From the NCBI GenBank assembly GCA_019694165.1, contig JAIBCL010000035.1, positions 1 through 62,988 of the forward strand: a stretch of DNA of 62,988 nucleotides. Direction: 5' to 3'. This document shows, piece after piece, positions 43,859 through 54,500 of the stretch; positions within the stretch are counted from its first letter, which is position 1, and each line of letters opens with the position of its first letter. A model generated the notes under the pieces. That model was given only the letters and a program-made list of their open reading frames with translations. It had not been told where the DNA came from and ran no database searches. Source of the stretch: Verrucomicrobiaceae bacterium. GTDB lineage: Bacteria > Verrucomicrobiota > Verrucomicrobiia > Verrucomicrobiales > Verrucomicrobiaceae. Position numbers and translations under genes: made by a program.

Positions 43859-45063
43859 TGGCGTTGAGGATTGGAGCTGGAGGCGGGTGCCGGCTGGCCA
43901 GCCGCGCCGGCGGGTTGATTCGGGCCGCCGGTGGGGGCAGGCGGCGGAGAATTGAGCTTGCTGCTGTTCTTCGTCTTGTCCTCCTGGACGATCTCGGTGC
44001 GGCTCGGCCCCTTGGTGTCGAGCGCACCGTTTTGCTTCAACAGCATCGTCGTGGCGGGGTCCGTGGCGATCTGAAGATGCTGCCCGCGCTGCACCTGCGG
44101 GAAATCCCGCATCAGGATGTTGCCGGTGGCACCTTCATAAGTGGCGTGCTTGCAGTGGCCCACCTGGATCTCGCCGTTCTCGGTGAGCTTCTCGATGGTG
44201 ACCATGCGGCCGCGCGCAATGGCAAACTTGATGCTGCTGTCGGTGCCTGCCACGCTGGCGTTCGCGTTGTTTGCGGGAGCCGTGCCGGACGCCGCCGGCT
44301 GTTGCGCCTGCTGCTTTGCCTGCTGCTGAGGCGGCGCGCTGACGGGATCACTCACTTTCACGGCCACGCCGGGCTTGGGCTGCTCGCCGGGCTTCAATGT
44401 CTCGCCTTCTTTAGGCTTCTCCTCCTTCACCATGTGCACCTCGAACTCGTCGCATGAGACGAAGAACTGCGGATGGCGCACTTCGACGTTCTCGGTGAAA
44501 ATGCCGATGGACTTCTCCGAGTCGAAGAACGCCGCGCCGGTGCAGGTGATGATGATGCGGCTGCCGGGCGTGCCGGGATTCTCGAGCGAAACGGGCTTGA
44601 TCTGGCCGGGTTTTGGCCCCGCCCCCATGGAAGCAGGCGGCGCTGCCTCGCGCGCCGGACCGCCGCCGATGATCTCGGGCTTCGGCGGCGCGCTCGTCGG
44701 TCCGCGCGCGGCACCCTGGGCGAGGAGCAGCCGGCCTCCCTCGGACACGTTTTCGAGCGCGGAGCTCATGCTCGCATTCGCCCGGCGCGTCGCGGCGGCC
44801 TCGGCGGGATCGGGCGAGCGCAGCAGATCGGCGGCAGCCTTTGCGGCCTTGTCCACCATGACGTCTTCCCGGGCGCGTGCGTCGCCGAGCCGCTGCTCCT
44901 CCACGGTGCCGTTCTTCTGGGCCGCGCCGAGGCGGGAGGCGGCCTCCTCGGAGTCCGCGGCGAGCTGCCGGGAGCTGCGCATCTTCACGGGCCCGCGCCC
45001 GAGCTGCGCCCGCACGTCCGCGGCCATCACCGCGATGATCAACACACAACAAACTTTCTTCAT
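43855..45063 (-). CDS. LptA/OstA-like periplasmic protein
   Basis: A 402-residue exported protein with signal peptide (KKVCCVLIIAVMAADVRA). A long Ala/Pro-rich and probably disordered N-terminal part precedes an OstA-like region (SRIIITCTGAAFFDSEKSIGIF, NVEVRHPQFFVSCDEFEVHM) and a second strand-rich part (IQVGHCKHATYEGATGNILM) interrupted by a Gln/Ala-rich insertion; the tail is Pro-rich. In the order lptC-lptA-lptB the protein would be the bridge that carries LPS across the periplasm. It is about twice the usual LptA length because of low-complexity insertions. Confidence 0.78.
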   Translation of the reverse strand: MKKVCCVLIIAVMAADVRAQLGRGPVKMRSSRQLAADSEEAASRLGAAQKNGTVEEQRLGDARAREDVMVDKAAKAAADLLRSPDPAEAAATRRANASMSSALENVSEGGRLLLAQGAARGPTSAPPKPEIIGGGPAREAAPPASMGAGPKPGQIKPVSLENPGTPGSRIIITCTGAAFFDSEKSIGIFTENVEVRHPQFFVSCDEFEVHMVKEEKPKEGETLKPGEQPKPGVAVKVSDPVSAPPQQQAKQQAQQPAASGTAPANNANASVAGTDSSIKFAIARGRMVTIEKLTENGEIQVGHCKHATYEGATGNILMRDFPQVQRGQHLQIATDPATTMLLKQNGALDTKGPSRTEIVQEDKTKNSSKLNSPPPAPTGGPNQPAGAAGQPAPASSSNPQRQ

Positions 45064-45064
45064 C

Positions 45065-45778
45065 TCACTTCTTCGGTTCGGGATTCGTCTTCTTTTTCTC
45101 TGTGTCGCCCTCGGGCGTCTCCGGCGCGGCGGGCGTTGGCGGCGGCTTCGCGCCGGCGTTCACACCCATTTTCTGCCTGGCCTGCTCCGCGTCGAAAATG
45201 ATCATCTCCACATTGCCCGTCATCTTGCCCTGCGCGGTCTTTGTGTCGTACACCATGGAGTCACCTTCGATCTGGAAGTCCGAGCGGCTCACCCGGCTGC
45301 GCTCCGTGCTGCTGAGTATCTGGTTCTCCATGTTGTACGTGCCCGTCTTGAGGTCGATGCGCATGTCCTCCTCTTTCTTTTCGGCATACACATGGATGGT
45401 CATCTTCTCCGAGAAGAGCCGGTTGTCATCCACCCGCGTCATCGCATCCGCCACGATGAGGGAGCTGGGCTTGCCGTTCTCATACGCCGGCAGCCTCACC
45501 CCGCGGCTCCGGCTGCCCAGCGGGATCATCTGGCCGAAGGATTGCAGCCCCGCGTTTGCCGTCTCGGACTTCGTTTCCTTGGCGCCCTTCTCACCTTTGG
45601 CACCGTCTTTTTCCAAGGCGTCAGCTTTGCTTTTCTCCTTGCCGGGTTTTCCCTTGGGCTGGTCGGCCCTGACGGACAGGGCGGACAGCACGAAAAACGC
45701 CGCCAGCACCGGGATCACCCGGATGCAGCACCGGGCAAATCCAGGCCGCCGCTCAAATGGTGTTCCGAGTGATTTCAT
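45065..45778 (-). CDS. LptC/LptA-like periplasmic protein
   Basis: A 237-residue protein with an N-terminal hydrophobic segment (IRVIPVLAAFFVLSALSV), a Lys-rich linker, and a beta-rich domain of the OstA/LptC type (TYNMENQILSSTERSRVSRS, IEGDSMVYDTKTAQGKMTGNVEM). The C-terminus is Pro/Lys-rich. By position between kdsA and the LptA-like gene it is most likely LptC, the inner-membrane partner of LptB2FG. It ends 2 bases before the next gene and its start overlaps the kdsA end by 26 bases. Confidence 0.75.
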   Translation of the reverse strand: MKSLGTPFERRPGFARCCIRVIPVLAAFFVLSALSVRADQPKGKPGKEKSKADALEKDGAKGEKGAKETKSETANAGLQSFGQMIPLGSRSRGVRLPAYENGKPSSLIVADAMTRVDDNRLFSEKMTIHVYAEKKEEDMRIDLKTGTYNMENQILSSTERSRVSRSDFQIEGDSMVYDTKTAQGKMTGNVEMIIFDAEQARQKMGVNAGAKPPPTPAAPETPEGDTEKKKTNPEPKK

Positions 45779-46586
45779 GAATCTGTTGCAACTGCCGTAG
45801 CACGTCGGCGAGCCGGTTCAATGGTATCTGGTTCGGCCCGTCCGACAACGCTTTATCTGGCTCCGGATGCGTTTCCATGAACACCCCGTCGCAGCCCGCC
45901 GCCACCGCCGCGCGCGCCAGCACGGGTGCCAGCTTCCCATCGCCGCCGGTCGATGCCCCCAGCCCGCCGGGCCGCTGCACCGAGTGCGTGGCATCGAACA
46001 CGGCCCGGAAGCCCAGCTCCCGCATCCAGTAAAGAGAGCGCATGTCGGCCACCAGGTTGTTGTAGCCGAAGGTCGTGCCGCGCTCCGTGAACATGAAGTT
46101 CGCGCAACCGGTGGAGACGAGCTTTTCGGCGATGTTCTTCACGTCCCACGGCGCGAGGAACTGGCCCTTCTTCACATTCACCGCCCGGCCCGTGCGTGCC
46201 GCCGCCACGATGAGGTCCGTCTGCCGGCAGAGAAACGCCGGAATCTGCAGCAGATCGATGAACTCCGCCGCCGTCTCCGCTTCCTCCGGGGAGTGCACAT
46301 CCGTCGTCACCGGCACACCGAGCGTGCGTCCCACGTCCGCAAGCAGCGCGCAGCCCTCCCGACAGCCCGGACCGCGAAACGAGCTGAAGGCGCTGCGGTT
46401 CGCCTTGTCATACGACGCCTTGAATATCCAGCGCACGCCCGCCCCGTCCGCGATCTCCTTGATCCTCGCCGCCACCTCCCGGATGAAACCCTCGCTCTCG
46501 ATCACGCACGGTCCGAGCATGAAGACCAGCTCGCTGCCGTCCATCACCACCTCGCCGATTCTAACCGCCGGAAGCGCTGCAATCAC
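45753..46586 (-). CDS. kdsA: 3-deoxy-8-phosphooctulonate synthase
   Basis: A 277-residue DAHP-synthase-fold enzyme. Diagnostic blocks: WIFKASYDKANRSAFSSFRG, VPVTTDVHSPEEAE, IPAFLCRQTDLIVAAARTG, VNVKKGQFLAPWDVKNI, RGTTFGYNNLVADMRS, FDATHSVQRPGG and METHPEPDKALSDGPNQI. It condenses phosphoenolpyruvate and arabinose-5-phosphate to KDO-8-phosphate, needed for the LPS inner core. A GTG at 46586 is chosen because homology includes AVRIGEV; ATG codons at 46637 and 46544 are alternatives. It heads the LPS operon. Confidence 0.93.
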   Translation of the reverse strand: MIAALPAVRIGEVVMDGSELVFMLGPCVIESEGFIREVAARIKEIADGAGVRWIFKASYDKANRSAFSSFRGPGCREGCALLADVGRTLGVPVTTDVHSPEEAETAAEFIDLLQIPAFLCRQTDLIVAAARTGRAVNVKKGQFLAPWDVKNIAEKLVSTGCANFMFTERGTTFGYNNLVADMRSLYWMRELGFRAVFDATHSVQRPGGLGASTGGDGKLAPVLARAAVAAGCDGVFMETHPEPDKALSDGPNQIPLNRLADVLRQLQQIHEITRNTI

Positions 46587-46799
46587 CTGAAGAAAAGTCT
46601 GTTCGTTTTGAGATCCTCCGCAGCACACGGCAAACAACCGCCCGCGCCGCCCCGACCTCCGAATTCGAGGCTAGCGAGCCGTCTTGAAAAGACAACCGGT
46701 GAGTCGTGCGGCTTGATCCCCGCCGCCTCGGAATCGGGATGTACCGCAGCCAAAACCGCCGTTTCAAGCCATTCGCCCTGCCGGCACCGGAGAAGGCGC

Positions 46800-48257
46800 T
46801 CAATTCCCTTCCTTGATCTTGAACCCCAGATACACGCCGGAACTGATGCCCATCAGACCGAGCAGCTCGCTGCTGAAAACCGGCATGGCATACTCCGAGA
46901 TCACACCGCTGACGAAGACCACGGCCAGGACCAGCGTCCACGCGAATATCTGGAAGCGGTGGATGGTCATGCCCTCGTCCGAACTGAGGATGTCGATGAA
47001 CCAGTTCGTGAACGGCGTGGCCGAGGCACTGGCCGGCGCGCGCTTCGTGACATCCCACTGCCTTTTTTCCGAGACGATGGCCGCGAACATCGAGGTGCCG
47101 CCACTGATGCCCATCAGGATCAACGCCGTGTTGTTCACTCCGGCCAGGCTGCCCGTGGTGGACCACAGGAAGACGAACGAGCCGATGATGATGAAGAACC
47201 AGATCGACATTTGCAATCGCGCCATGCTCAGCGGGTGCTCGTGCTGGTGCCAGTAGTTCGGCGCGGGCGTCTGCCGGTTGATCAGCGTGATGCCCGTGTC
47301 CCGCAGCACATCGGTCGAAGGCACCTTCCAGACGAAGAGACCGAGGCATGCGGCGACGATGGCCATGCTCGTCCAGAACTGCCAGCGGAACAGCGGAATC
47401 TCCAGGCGGAAGCCGCTGTCCACGCCGACGTAGCTTTTCTTTCCGGTCTCCGCCAGATAGGTGAGCGCCACGTCTCCCACCACGCGCGTCATGGGGCTGG
47501 ACTTCAGCAGCCTGAGCCATGCCTCCTTGTCCTTGTTGATCTCCCGCAGACTGAAGCGCAGCAGAAAAAGCGACTTCTCCGAATCGATCATCTCGGCCAC
47601 ATCGGCCGGGCGAAGCTTGTCAAAGGTCTCGCCGCCGAGCCGCAGGCGGAAGTTCAGGCTCAGCGGCTTGAACCCATGCTTGATGAAGCGTTTCGCCGCG
47701 TCGTTCTGCCCGATCAGCGTGGTCTCCTTTTTCTCCGCATCCTTCAGCGCGAGGTCCGCCTTGCCGCGCTCCACGTCCAGCACCTTCATCGCACCGGCAT
47801 CCGCCGCCTTCGCCACCCGTTCCTTGTCGATTGCATCGAGCTTCAACTTGAGTTCTGCACGGTCCAGGGATGCCTTCTTCAACTGGTCGTCACCCGCCCT
47901 GTTCACGATCAGCTTCCAATTCCGCGCATACTCCGACTCGGGCTCCGACAACTCGCCCAGCAGACCGTCGAGGTCGGAGACCACAATGAACACGTCGGAG
48001 GAAAACGTCACCGTCAGCGCCGTGCCCGGCTGCACGAGCCGGAATCCGCCGTCGTCACCGATCTCGCCAAAAGCCACGAGCTTCGGCGTAGCAACGGATG
48101 ACGACGGCACCCGCTGCGCCACGGCACTTCCCAATTCCGCCTTCTTCAACCACGGCCCCGCGCCATCATCGGCCGCCGCCCGCAACGCGGACATGACAAA
48201 CGCCAGCACAATTGCCGGCGCCCGCAGCGCCGTCAGCCAGGATAGACAAAGTTTCAT
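46800..48257 (-). CDS. Multi-pass membrane protein with coiled coil, function unknown
   Basis: A 485-residue protein with signal-like N-terminus (LCLSWLTALRAPAIVLAFVM), an extracytoplasmic strand-rich part with VTFSSDVFIVVSD, a charged coiled coil at about 110-190, and then at least five membrane helices: one near 289-311, two or three in 342-395 (SIWFFIIIGSFVFLW; ALILMGISGGTSMFAAIV), two in 432-480 (FAWTLVLAVVFVSGVI; LLGLMGISSGVYLGFKI). The GISGG/GISSG repeats suggest an internal duplication of the membrane part. I do not recognise a named family. It stands alone between the LPS operon and the giant secreted protein. Confidence 0.72.
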   Translation of the reverse strand: MKLCLSWLTALRAPAIVLAFVMSALRAAADDGAGPWLKKAELGSAVAQRVPSSSVATPKLVAFGEIGDDGGFRLVQPGTALTVTFSSDVFIVVSDLDGLLGELSEPESEYARNWKLIVNRAGDDQLKKASLDRAELKLKLDAIDKERVAKAADAGAMKVLDVERGKADLALKDAEKKETTLIGQNDAAKRFIKHGFKPLSLNFRLRLGGETFDKLRPADVAEMIDSEKSLFLLRFSLREINKDKEAWLRLLKSSPMTRVVGDVALTYLAETGKKSYVGVDSGFRLEIPLFRWQFWTSMAIVAACLGLFVWKVPSTDVLRDTGITLINRQTPAPNYWHQHEHPLSMARLQMSIWFFIIIGSFVFLWSTTGSLAGVNNTALILMGISGGTSMFAAIVSEKRQWDVTKRAPASASATPFTNWFIDILSSDEGMTIHRFQIFAWTLVLAVVFVSGVISEYAMPVFSSELLGLMGISSGVYLGFKIKEGN

Positions 48258-48591
48258 GGGAAGAATCGGGGTTCGAGAGCTGTTCCGCGGCGCCCTCACT
48301 GAAGGCATTTTCGGAACTTGCTTCCACCATGACAGAGGGCCGCGGCTTGCGTCGAGCACGAAATCAGCGCGTCAAAGGGATGCCGCCGGAAAGGCCAGGG
48401 GGCGAGTTCTGACCGTCTGTCGAGATGTGAGCCGGCCCCATTACCTCCTCCCCAAAGCGACGGCCGCTTGATGTTCACCATTGACGTCAACTGCCGTATC
48501 AACCGTCGCACACTGACACCGGCTCCGGATGGGCGCCGATCGGCAACGAACAACACTCCGGACGGCGACCGGCCAGCCGGCGGTTGCGCCG
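48258..48591. other. Intergenic stretch without recognised feature
   Basis: About 330 bases between two minus-strand genes. Short frames occur on both strands, but none shows family motifs or a convincing start. No clear terminator hairpin was found. Confidence 0.6.
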
Positions 48592-51500
48592 CTATGAGCG
48601 AGTCACTTTGAGATGCACGAAGCGGCGATCGTTGCCGCCCGTCGGCACCAGGACTTTTACCTGCTGGATGGAACCGTTGGAACTGACGATGGTTGGCGCT
48701 GTCACGCCTGCGGTGCTCCAGGTGCCTGTGCTCAGGTCATCGCGCCATTCGACGGCGAAGGTCAGCTCATTGAGCGCGATGACATTGCGCGTGTAGAAGA
48801 ACTCGAAGAACCCGCCGCTGGGCGGACCGAGCGGTGTGTCTTCGGGTGAAGACGAGAGCGGATTCTTGCCAGTGGCGTATTCCATCAGGTTCGTGACGCC
48901 GTCGCCATCGGGGTCGGCGTTGTCCGCGGACTCCGGCGAGCCTGCGCCGAAGTAAGCGTCCTTCCATTCGGCGAGATTGGCGGGCGCGTTGACTGAGGTG
49001 AGGGTGAGATTGCCGGCATTGTAGGTGCGGCTCAGGAATGTGCCGGGCGCGCTGAATGTGGCGAAGGTGCCGCTGTGCGAAGGATAGGTGAGCACGGCGT
49101 AAGTGGCGCCGAGCGGCGGCACGTAGCTGTTGCGCAAAGACACATTGAGCGCACCGCCAAGCGTGACAGCGCCGTGGAAATTCACCTGGTCAAACTCCGT
49201 GCCGGCTGCGGTGCCGCCAATGTCGAGATTCAGGCGGCCTGTGGAGCCTTGCGTGAAATCCCAGTCGAGGTCCCACATGCCGACAGGGGAGCCGACCGTC
49301 ACCGTGCCGTCGTTGGTGAAGTAATTGCCGGCGGCGTAGTTGGTGAACGCCACGCCACCGGGAATGAACTCTCCTCCCGTACGGTTGTTGAAGTAGCAGA
49401 AGGCGTAGCCGCGCACATAGCCGCCGCCTTCCGCCGTTACCGTGCCGTAGTTGTCGATCACTGCGGACTGTGAGAGAAAACGGCCGCCGTTGCCGGAGAG
49501 GAAGACATTGGTGGACGGGGCAATCTTGATCACTCCGTTCCATGTGCCGCCTGTCCAATCCCATCGCCCGCCCGCCAACGCGCCGGTGCCGTCGGCATGA
49601 CCGGTGAGATTTCCGCCGTCGATGATGACATGACCGCCGAGCGACAGTGTCTCGCCGCGCAGCACGGTGGTGCCGTCGCTGAGATGAATGTCGGAGAGGC
49701 CCATCATGAGGCCGCCGGCGTTGAGGTCGAGTTCCCCGCCGTCAAAGGTCAGCGAGCCTGAGTTTGAGACGATCTTGTATGTATTGACGAACGTCCATGA
49801 GTTCAGATGCGTCACCCCGGAGCCGCCGGTCTTGATGATGGCGCCGGCGTTGTTGAAGACATGGCCGGCGTTGTAGTTCTGAAACGGAGTTCCATCACGC
49901 AGGAAATTGTACACCCCGCTGGCGAGATTGTTGACGGTGCAGCCACCGGCGTAGCCGAGCAGGCGGTCGCAGTCCCAGTTGATGGTGCCGGCGTTATTAA
50001 CCACGGTGCCGTAAGCGCCCAACGCGACAGCATGACCGTCGCCGCCCGTTAGATCGAGCACCGATCCTAACGGCACGTTGAGCGTGCCATTGATAGAACC
50101 GTCCCAGCACACGAGGCGGCCGGTGAATGACATGGCGGGTGCGCAGTTGAGACTGCCGCCCACCATTCTGACAGTCGTGCCTGCGACGATGGTGAAGGGC
50201 GCGTTGGCAAGGATGTTGCCGTTGAACCGGATCAGCGCCGGGCCGGAAAACGTCGATCCGGCGTTGACGTTCACATCAGCCTCCAAAGCGAGAGCGCCGG
50301 TGTCGCAGCGAATGACGCCGGTGTTGTTGTAGAGCCACGAGTTGAGGGACGTGGTGCCCGCGCCGCCGGTTTTGACGAGCAGCCCGGCGTTGTTGAAGAC
50401 GTTGCCGCCGTTGAAGTTTTGGAAGGGACTGCCATCGCGCAGGAGGTTGTACACGCCGGTGGCAAGGTTGTTGACGGAGCAATTGCCGCCGTAGCCGAGC
50501 AAACGGTCGTTGTCCCAGTTGATGGTGCCGGCGTTGTTGATCGTCGTGCCGCCCGCTCCCAGGTTGATGCCGTGACCGGGGCCGCCGGCGATGTCGAGCA
50601 CCGATCCCGACGGCACGGTGAACGTGCCATTGATGGAGCCGTCCCAGCAGACGAGGTGGCCGCTGAACGAAGCGGAGACGGGCGCGCCGTTGAGATTGCC
50701 ACCCGCCATTCTCACATCCGTGCCTGAGGCGATGGTGAATGTCGCGTTGGCAAAGATGTTGCCATTGAACCGGATTGGAGACGGGCCATTGAGCAGCGAT
50801 CCAGCGTTGAGATTCACATCAGCCTCGAGCGCCAAGGTGCCGGCCTCGCAACGCACCGTCCCGGTGTTGTTGTAAAGCCACGAGTTCAGGGAAGTGGTGC
50901 CGCCACCGGCTTTCTTGACGAGCAGGCCGGCGTTGTTGAAGACGTGGCCGCCGTTGAAGTTTTGGAACGGACTGCCATCGCGCAGGAGATTGTACACCCC
51001 GCTGGCGAGATTGTTGACCACGCAGCCGCCGCCGTAGCCGAGCAGGCGGTCGTTGTCCCAGTTGATGGTGCCGGCGTTGTTGATCGTCGTGCCGCCCGCT
51101 CCCAGGTTGATGCCGTGTCCGCTGCCGCCAGCGATGTCGAGCACCGATCCAGTCGGGACCGTGAGCGTGCCGTTGATGCTGCCGTCAATGCAGACCAACT
51201 CACCGCTGAAGGACATGCCGACGGCGCAGTTCAACTCGCCGCCGACCATCCTCAAATCCGTACCCGCGGCGATGGTGAAGGGCGCGTTGGCGTTGATGGC
51301 GGAGTTGAAGCGGATCGCAGCCGAGCCGGTGAAGAGCGAGCCGGCGTTGATGTTCGTGGTGCTCTCAAACCAAAGCGCACCAGCGTCGCAGCGCACGGTG
51401 CCGGTGTTGTTGAATGTCCACTCATGGACGCTCGACAGATTCGCCCCGCCCGTGCGCGCGAATGTGCCGGCGTTGTTGAAGACGTTGCCGCCGTTGTAGT

Positions 51501-54500
51501 TCTCAAACGGCGCGCCATCGACCGTGAGGTTCCAGTTGGCGCCCGCGAGATTGTTCACGACGCAATTTCCGCCGGTGCCGCGCAGGAAGCCGCCGGGTCC
51601 GCCGCTCCAGCTCACCGTGCCCGCGTTGTTGATCACCGCGCCGCCCCCCATGTCCTTGATGGTAGCGCCGGTGAGATTGAGCACCGATGGCGGCGGAATC
51701 GTGAGCGTGCCATTCACATAACCCGCAGTCCATTCCAGCGTGCCGTTCACAAGCGCGGTGGCCGTGGAATTCAGCGCTCCGCCGACGAGCACCACGCTCG
51801 TCGTTTGCTCGATCGTGACGGCCGAGTTGAGGTTGACGTCGCCGTTGAATTTGATCTGTCCCGCGCCCCTGAGCAGGGTGCCGGCGTTGAGATTCAAAGT
51901 CGTGTCGAACTGCAGAGCCGAGACGTTGCACCGTATCGTGCCCGTGTTGTTGAAGGACCACGCATGAAAACTCACCGGGTTCGCGCCGCCGGTGCGAGCG
52001 AAGGTGCCGGCGTTGTTGAAGACATTGCCGCCGTTGTAGTTCTCAAACGGAGTGCCGTCGGTGGTGAGGTTATATGTCGCGCCCGCGAGATTGTTCACGG
52101 TGCAATTGCCACCGGTGCCGCGCACGAGACCGTCACTCCAGTTCACGGTGCCCGCGTTGTTGATCACCGTGCCGCCGTTCATCTCCTTGAACGCCGCGGT
52201 GGTCATATTCAGGATCGAACCGGATGGAATGTTCAGCACGCCGCCAAAGTAGCCGGCCTGCCACTCAAGAGTGCCGGTGATCGCCGCGCCACCAACGGGC
52301 ATGCCCGTGAGGCTGCCGCCGGTGAGCCTGACGACGGCCCCTGGCTGGATCGTGAAATCCGCGTACGTCAGCTCGGTGCCGTTCAGAATGATCGGCGCCG
52401 TGCCGGCAAAGGAAGTGCCGGCATTGAGAGTGGCCAGCCCGTCGAATTGCAGCATGCCGGCATCGCAGCGGATCACGCCGCTGTTGTTGAAGGTCCACTC
52501 ATGAATGTTCGAGCTGCCCGTGCCGCCGGTGCGGATGAAGGTGCCGGCGTTGTTGAAGACGTTGCCGCCGTTGTAGTTCTCGAAGGGCGAACCATCGGAG
52601 GCGATTTCGAAGGTGGCGCCGGCCATGTTGTTCATGGTGCAGCCCCCTCCAGTGCCGCGCAGGAAGCCGGTCGAGCCGCCGGTCCATCTGATATAGCCGG
52701 AATTTTCAACCACCGTGCCGTTCGCCCACATGTCCTTGATACCCGGTCCTTGAATCGCGAGCGTGGCTCCAGCTTGATTGATCCAGTTGCCGAAGATGCC
52801 GGCGTTGCTCCAGATGGATATTCCGTTCGTTGTCAGGGTGCCGGACGGCCCCGGCCCATTGGTGAAGCTCAATCTGCCACTGAGCAGCCTCATCCCGTAA
52901 ACCGTGCGGCTGATGGACGACAAGACTTCGTCGCCGTTGTCGATGACGGCGATGTCGTTCACGTCCGGCACGCCGACGGGGAACCAGTTCTCCGGCGTGC
53001 CCCAGAAGTGGCTGTCATTGTTTGGATCGCCGTCGCGGAACGTCGCGCCAGTCCAGGTGTAGATCGTGTGATAATCGACGGTCACGTTCGAGTCGTTCTG
53101 CGTCGCATTGCCCGCGTTGTCGATGGCCAGCGCGATGAAGGTGTAGGCACCGTTTCCGAGCGAACCGCCGGGCACGGGCAATGGGGAGGTACACACCCAG
53201 GTGTGGCTGCTGTTGTTGTACGAGCTGCTGAGATTTGCCTGATAAGGATCCTCCACCCAGCCACTGCCGGTCCAGTAAGTGTAGTCACTCACACGCCGGA
53301 TGAAGAGCACCACGCGGGAGAGCGCCGTGGGGTCATTGGCAGTGCCGTTGAAGCCGTAGCTGATCGTGTCGATGATCGATCCATCCGCAGGTGCCACGAC
53401 GGCGACTGTCGGCGGATCGCGATCGACGAAAAAGTTGAAGCTGTTCACGCCGGTGACGATCGGCGAAATATTGCCGGCTAGATCGACCGAATGCGCAAAC
53501 ACCAGATACTGGCCCGAACGAGCGTCACCGCCGGTCGGCAGGTTGTAATACGACCAGTAGCCTCCCGTCGAGACCGGCACGCGGATCGCGGTGGTGGTGG
53601 AAGTCCACGCGCTGCCATTCCAGAAGTCGCCATTCTGGTAAAGCGTGAGATCGACGTGGTCCACGCCGCCATTGTCCGCCGACGTGCCGCTGATATAAGC
53701 GAGCGACTGCACGGACGAGTTTGCAGTCGGATAAGTGATGGCCACGCTCGGCGGCGTGCTGTCCGCGATGGACCAGCCGATCGTGACCTCGCCGACATCG
53801 TTCGCCGTCGCACCATCGACGGCGACGAAGTACGTTGCGCCCGCAGTCGCGTTAAAGGTGATCTGCGAGTTTGCGCCATCGGCCGTGGCAACAGGCGGGA
53901 GGTTCAGATAGTTCCAAGAGTTCTCCGCGCCGCCGGAAAGATAGACCGCCATGACCGAGTGAAAATTCGTGCCGCCCGTGCCGACGACAGCGGTGCCGCC
54001 GGTCGCAGGCGTCCACTTGTACCAGATCGAGTGCGTGCCGCTGGTTCCAGCGCGATGCACGGGCTCGCCGCCTTCGTGAGTGGCGTTCACGTTGCTGCCT
54101 TGCATGGAACCGCTCGATCCGAGCAACTCCTGCGCCGCGCCGACGGAATCATTCGGCGGAATCAGATCGGCCACGAGCAGCCCGCGCCCGTGCGTGAAGG
54201 CCAGCACGCGGCGGCCCGCGCGGTGGAACTTCACGTCCATGACCGGGATGTTCGGCACGCCTTGCGCGGAGCCGTAGTGAAACCAGTCGGTGCCGCCGCC
54301 GGGCTGCTGCTCGCACTGCCAGAGGCCGCTGTCGGTGCCCACATAGATGATGTGCGGCTGGCCCGCGTCGATGGCGATGCCATTGCACGGGATGTCCGCG
54401 GGCAGATTGAGGTCGATCCACGTCGGCTGCGGATCGCGCGCATTCCCCGTCTTGAAGACGTGGCCCGGCGCCGTCGGTGTGCCTGCATTGAAACCGGACA

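Noticed and set aside
50944..53481. 845-codon plus-strand frame opposite the giant protein
   Set aside because: It is an antisense shadow of the repetitive, GC-rich coding strand; no start signal or domain, and the minus-strand frame has a signal peptide and known domains.
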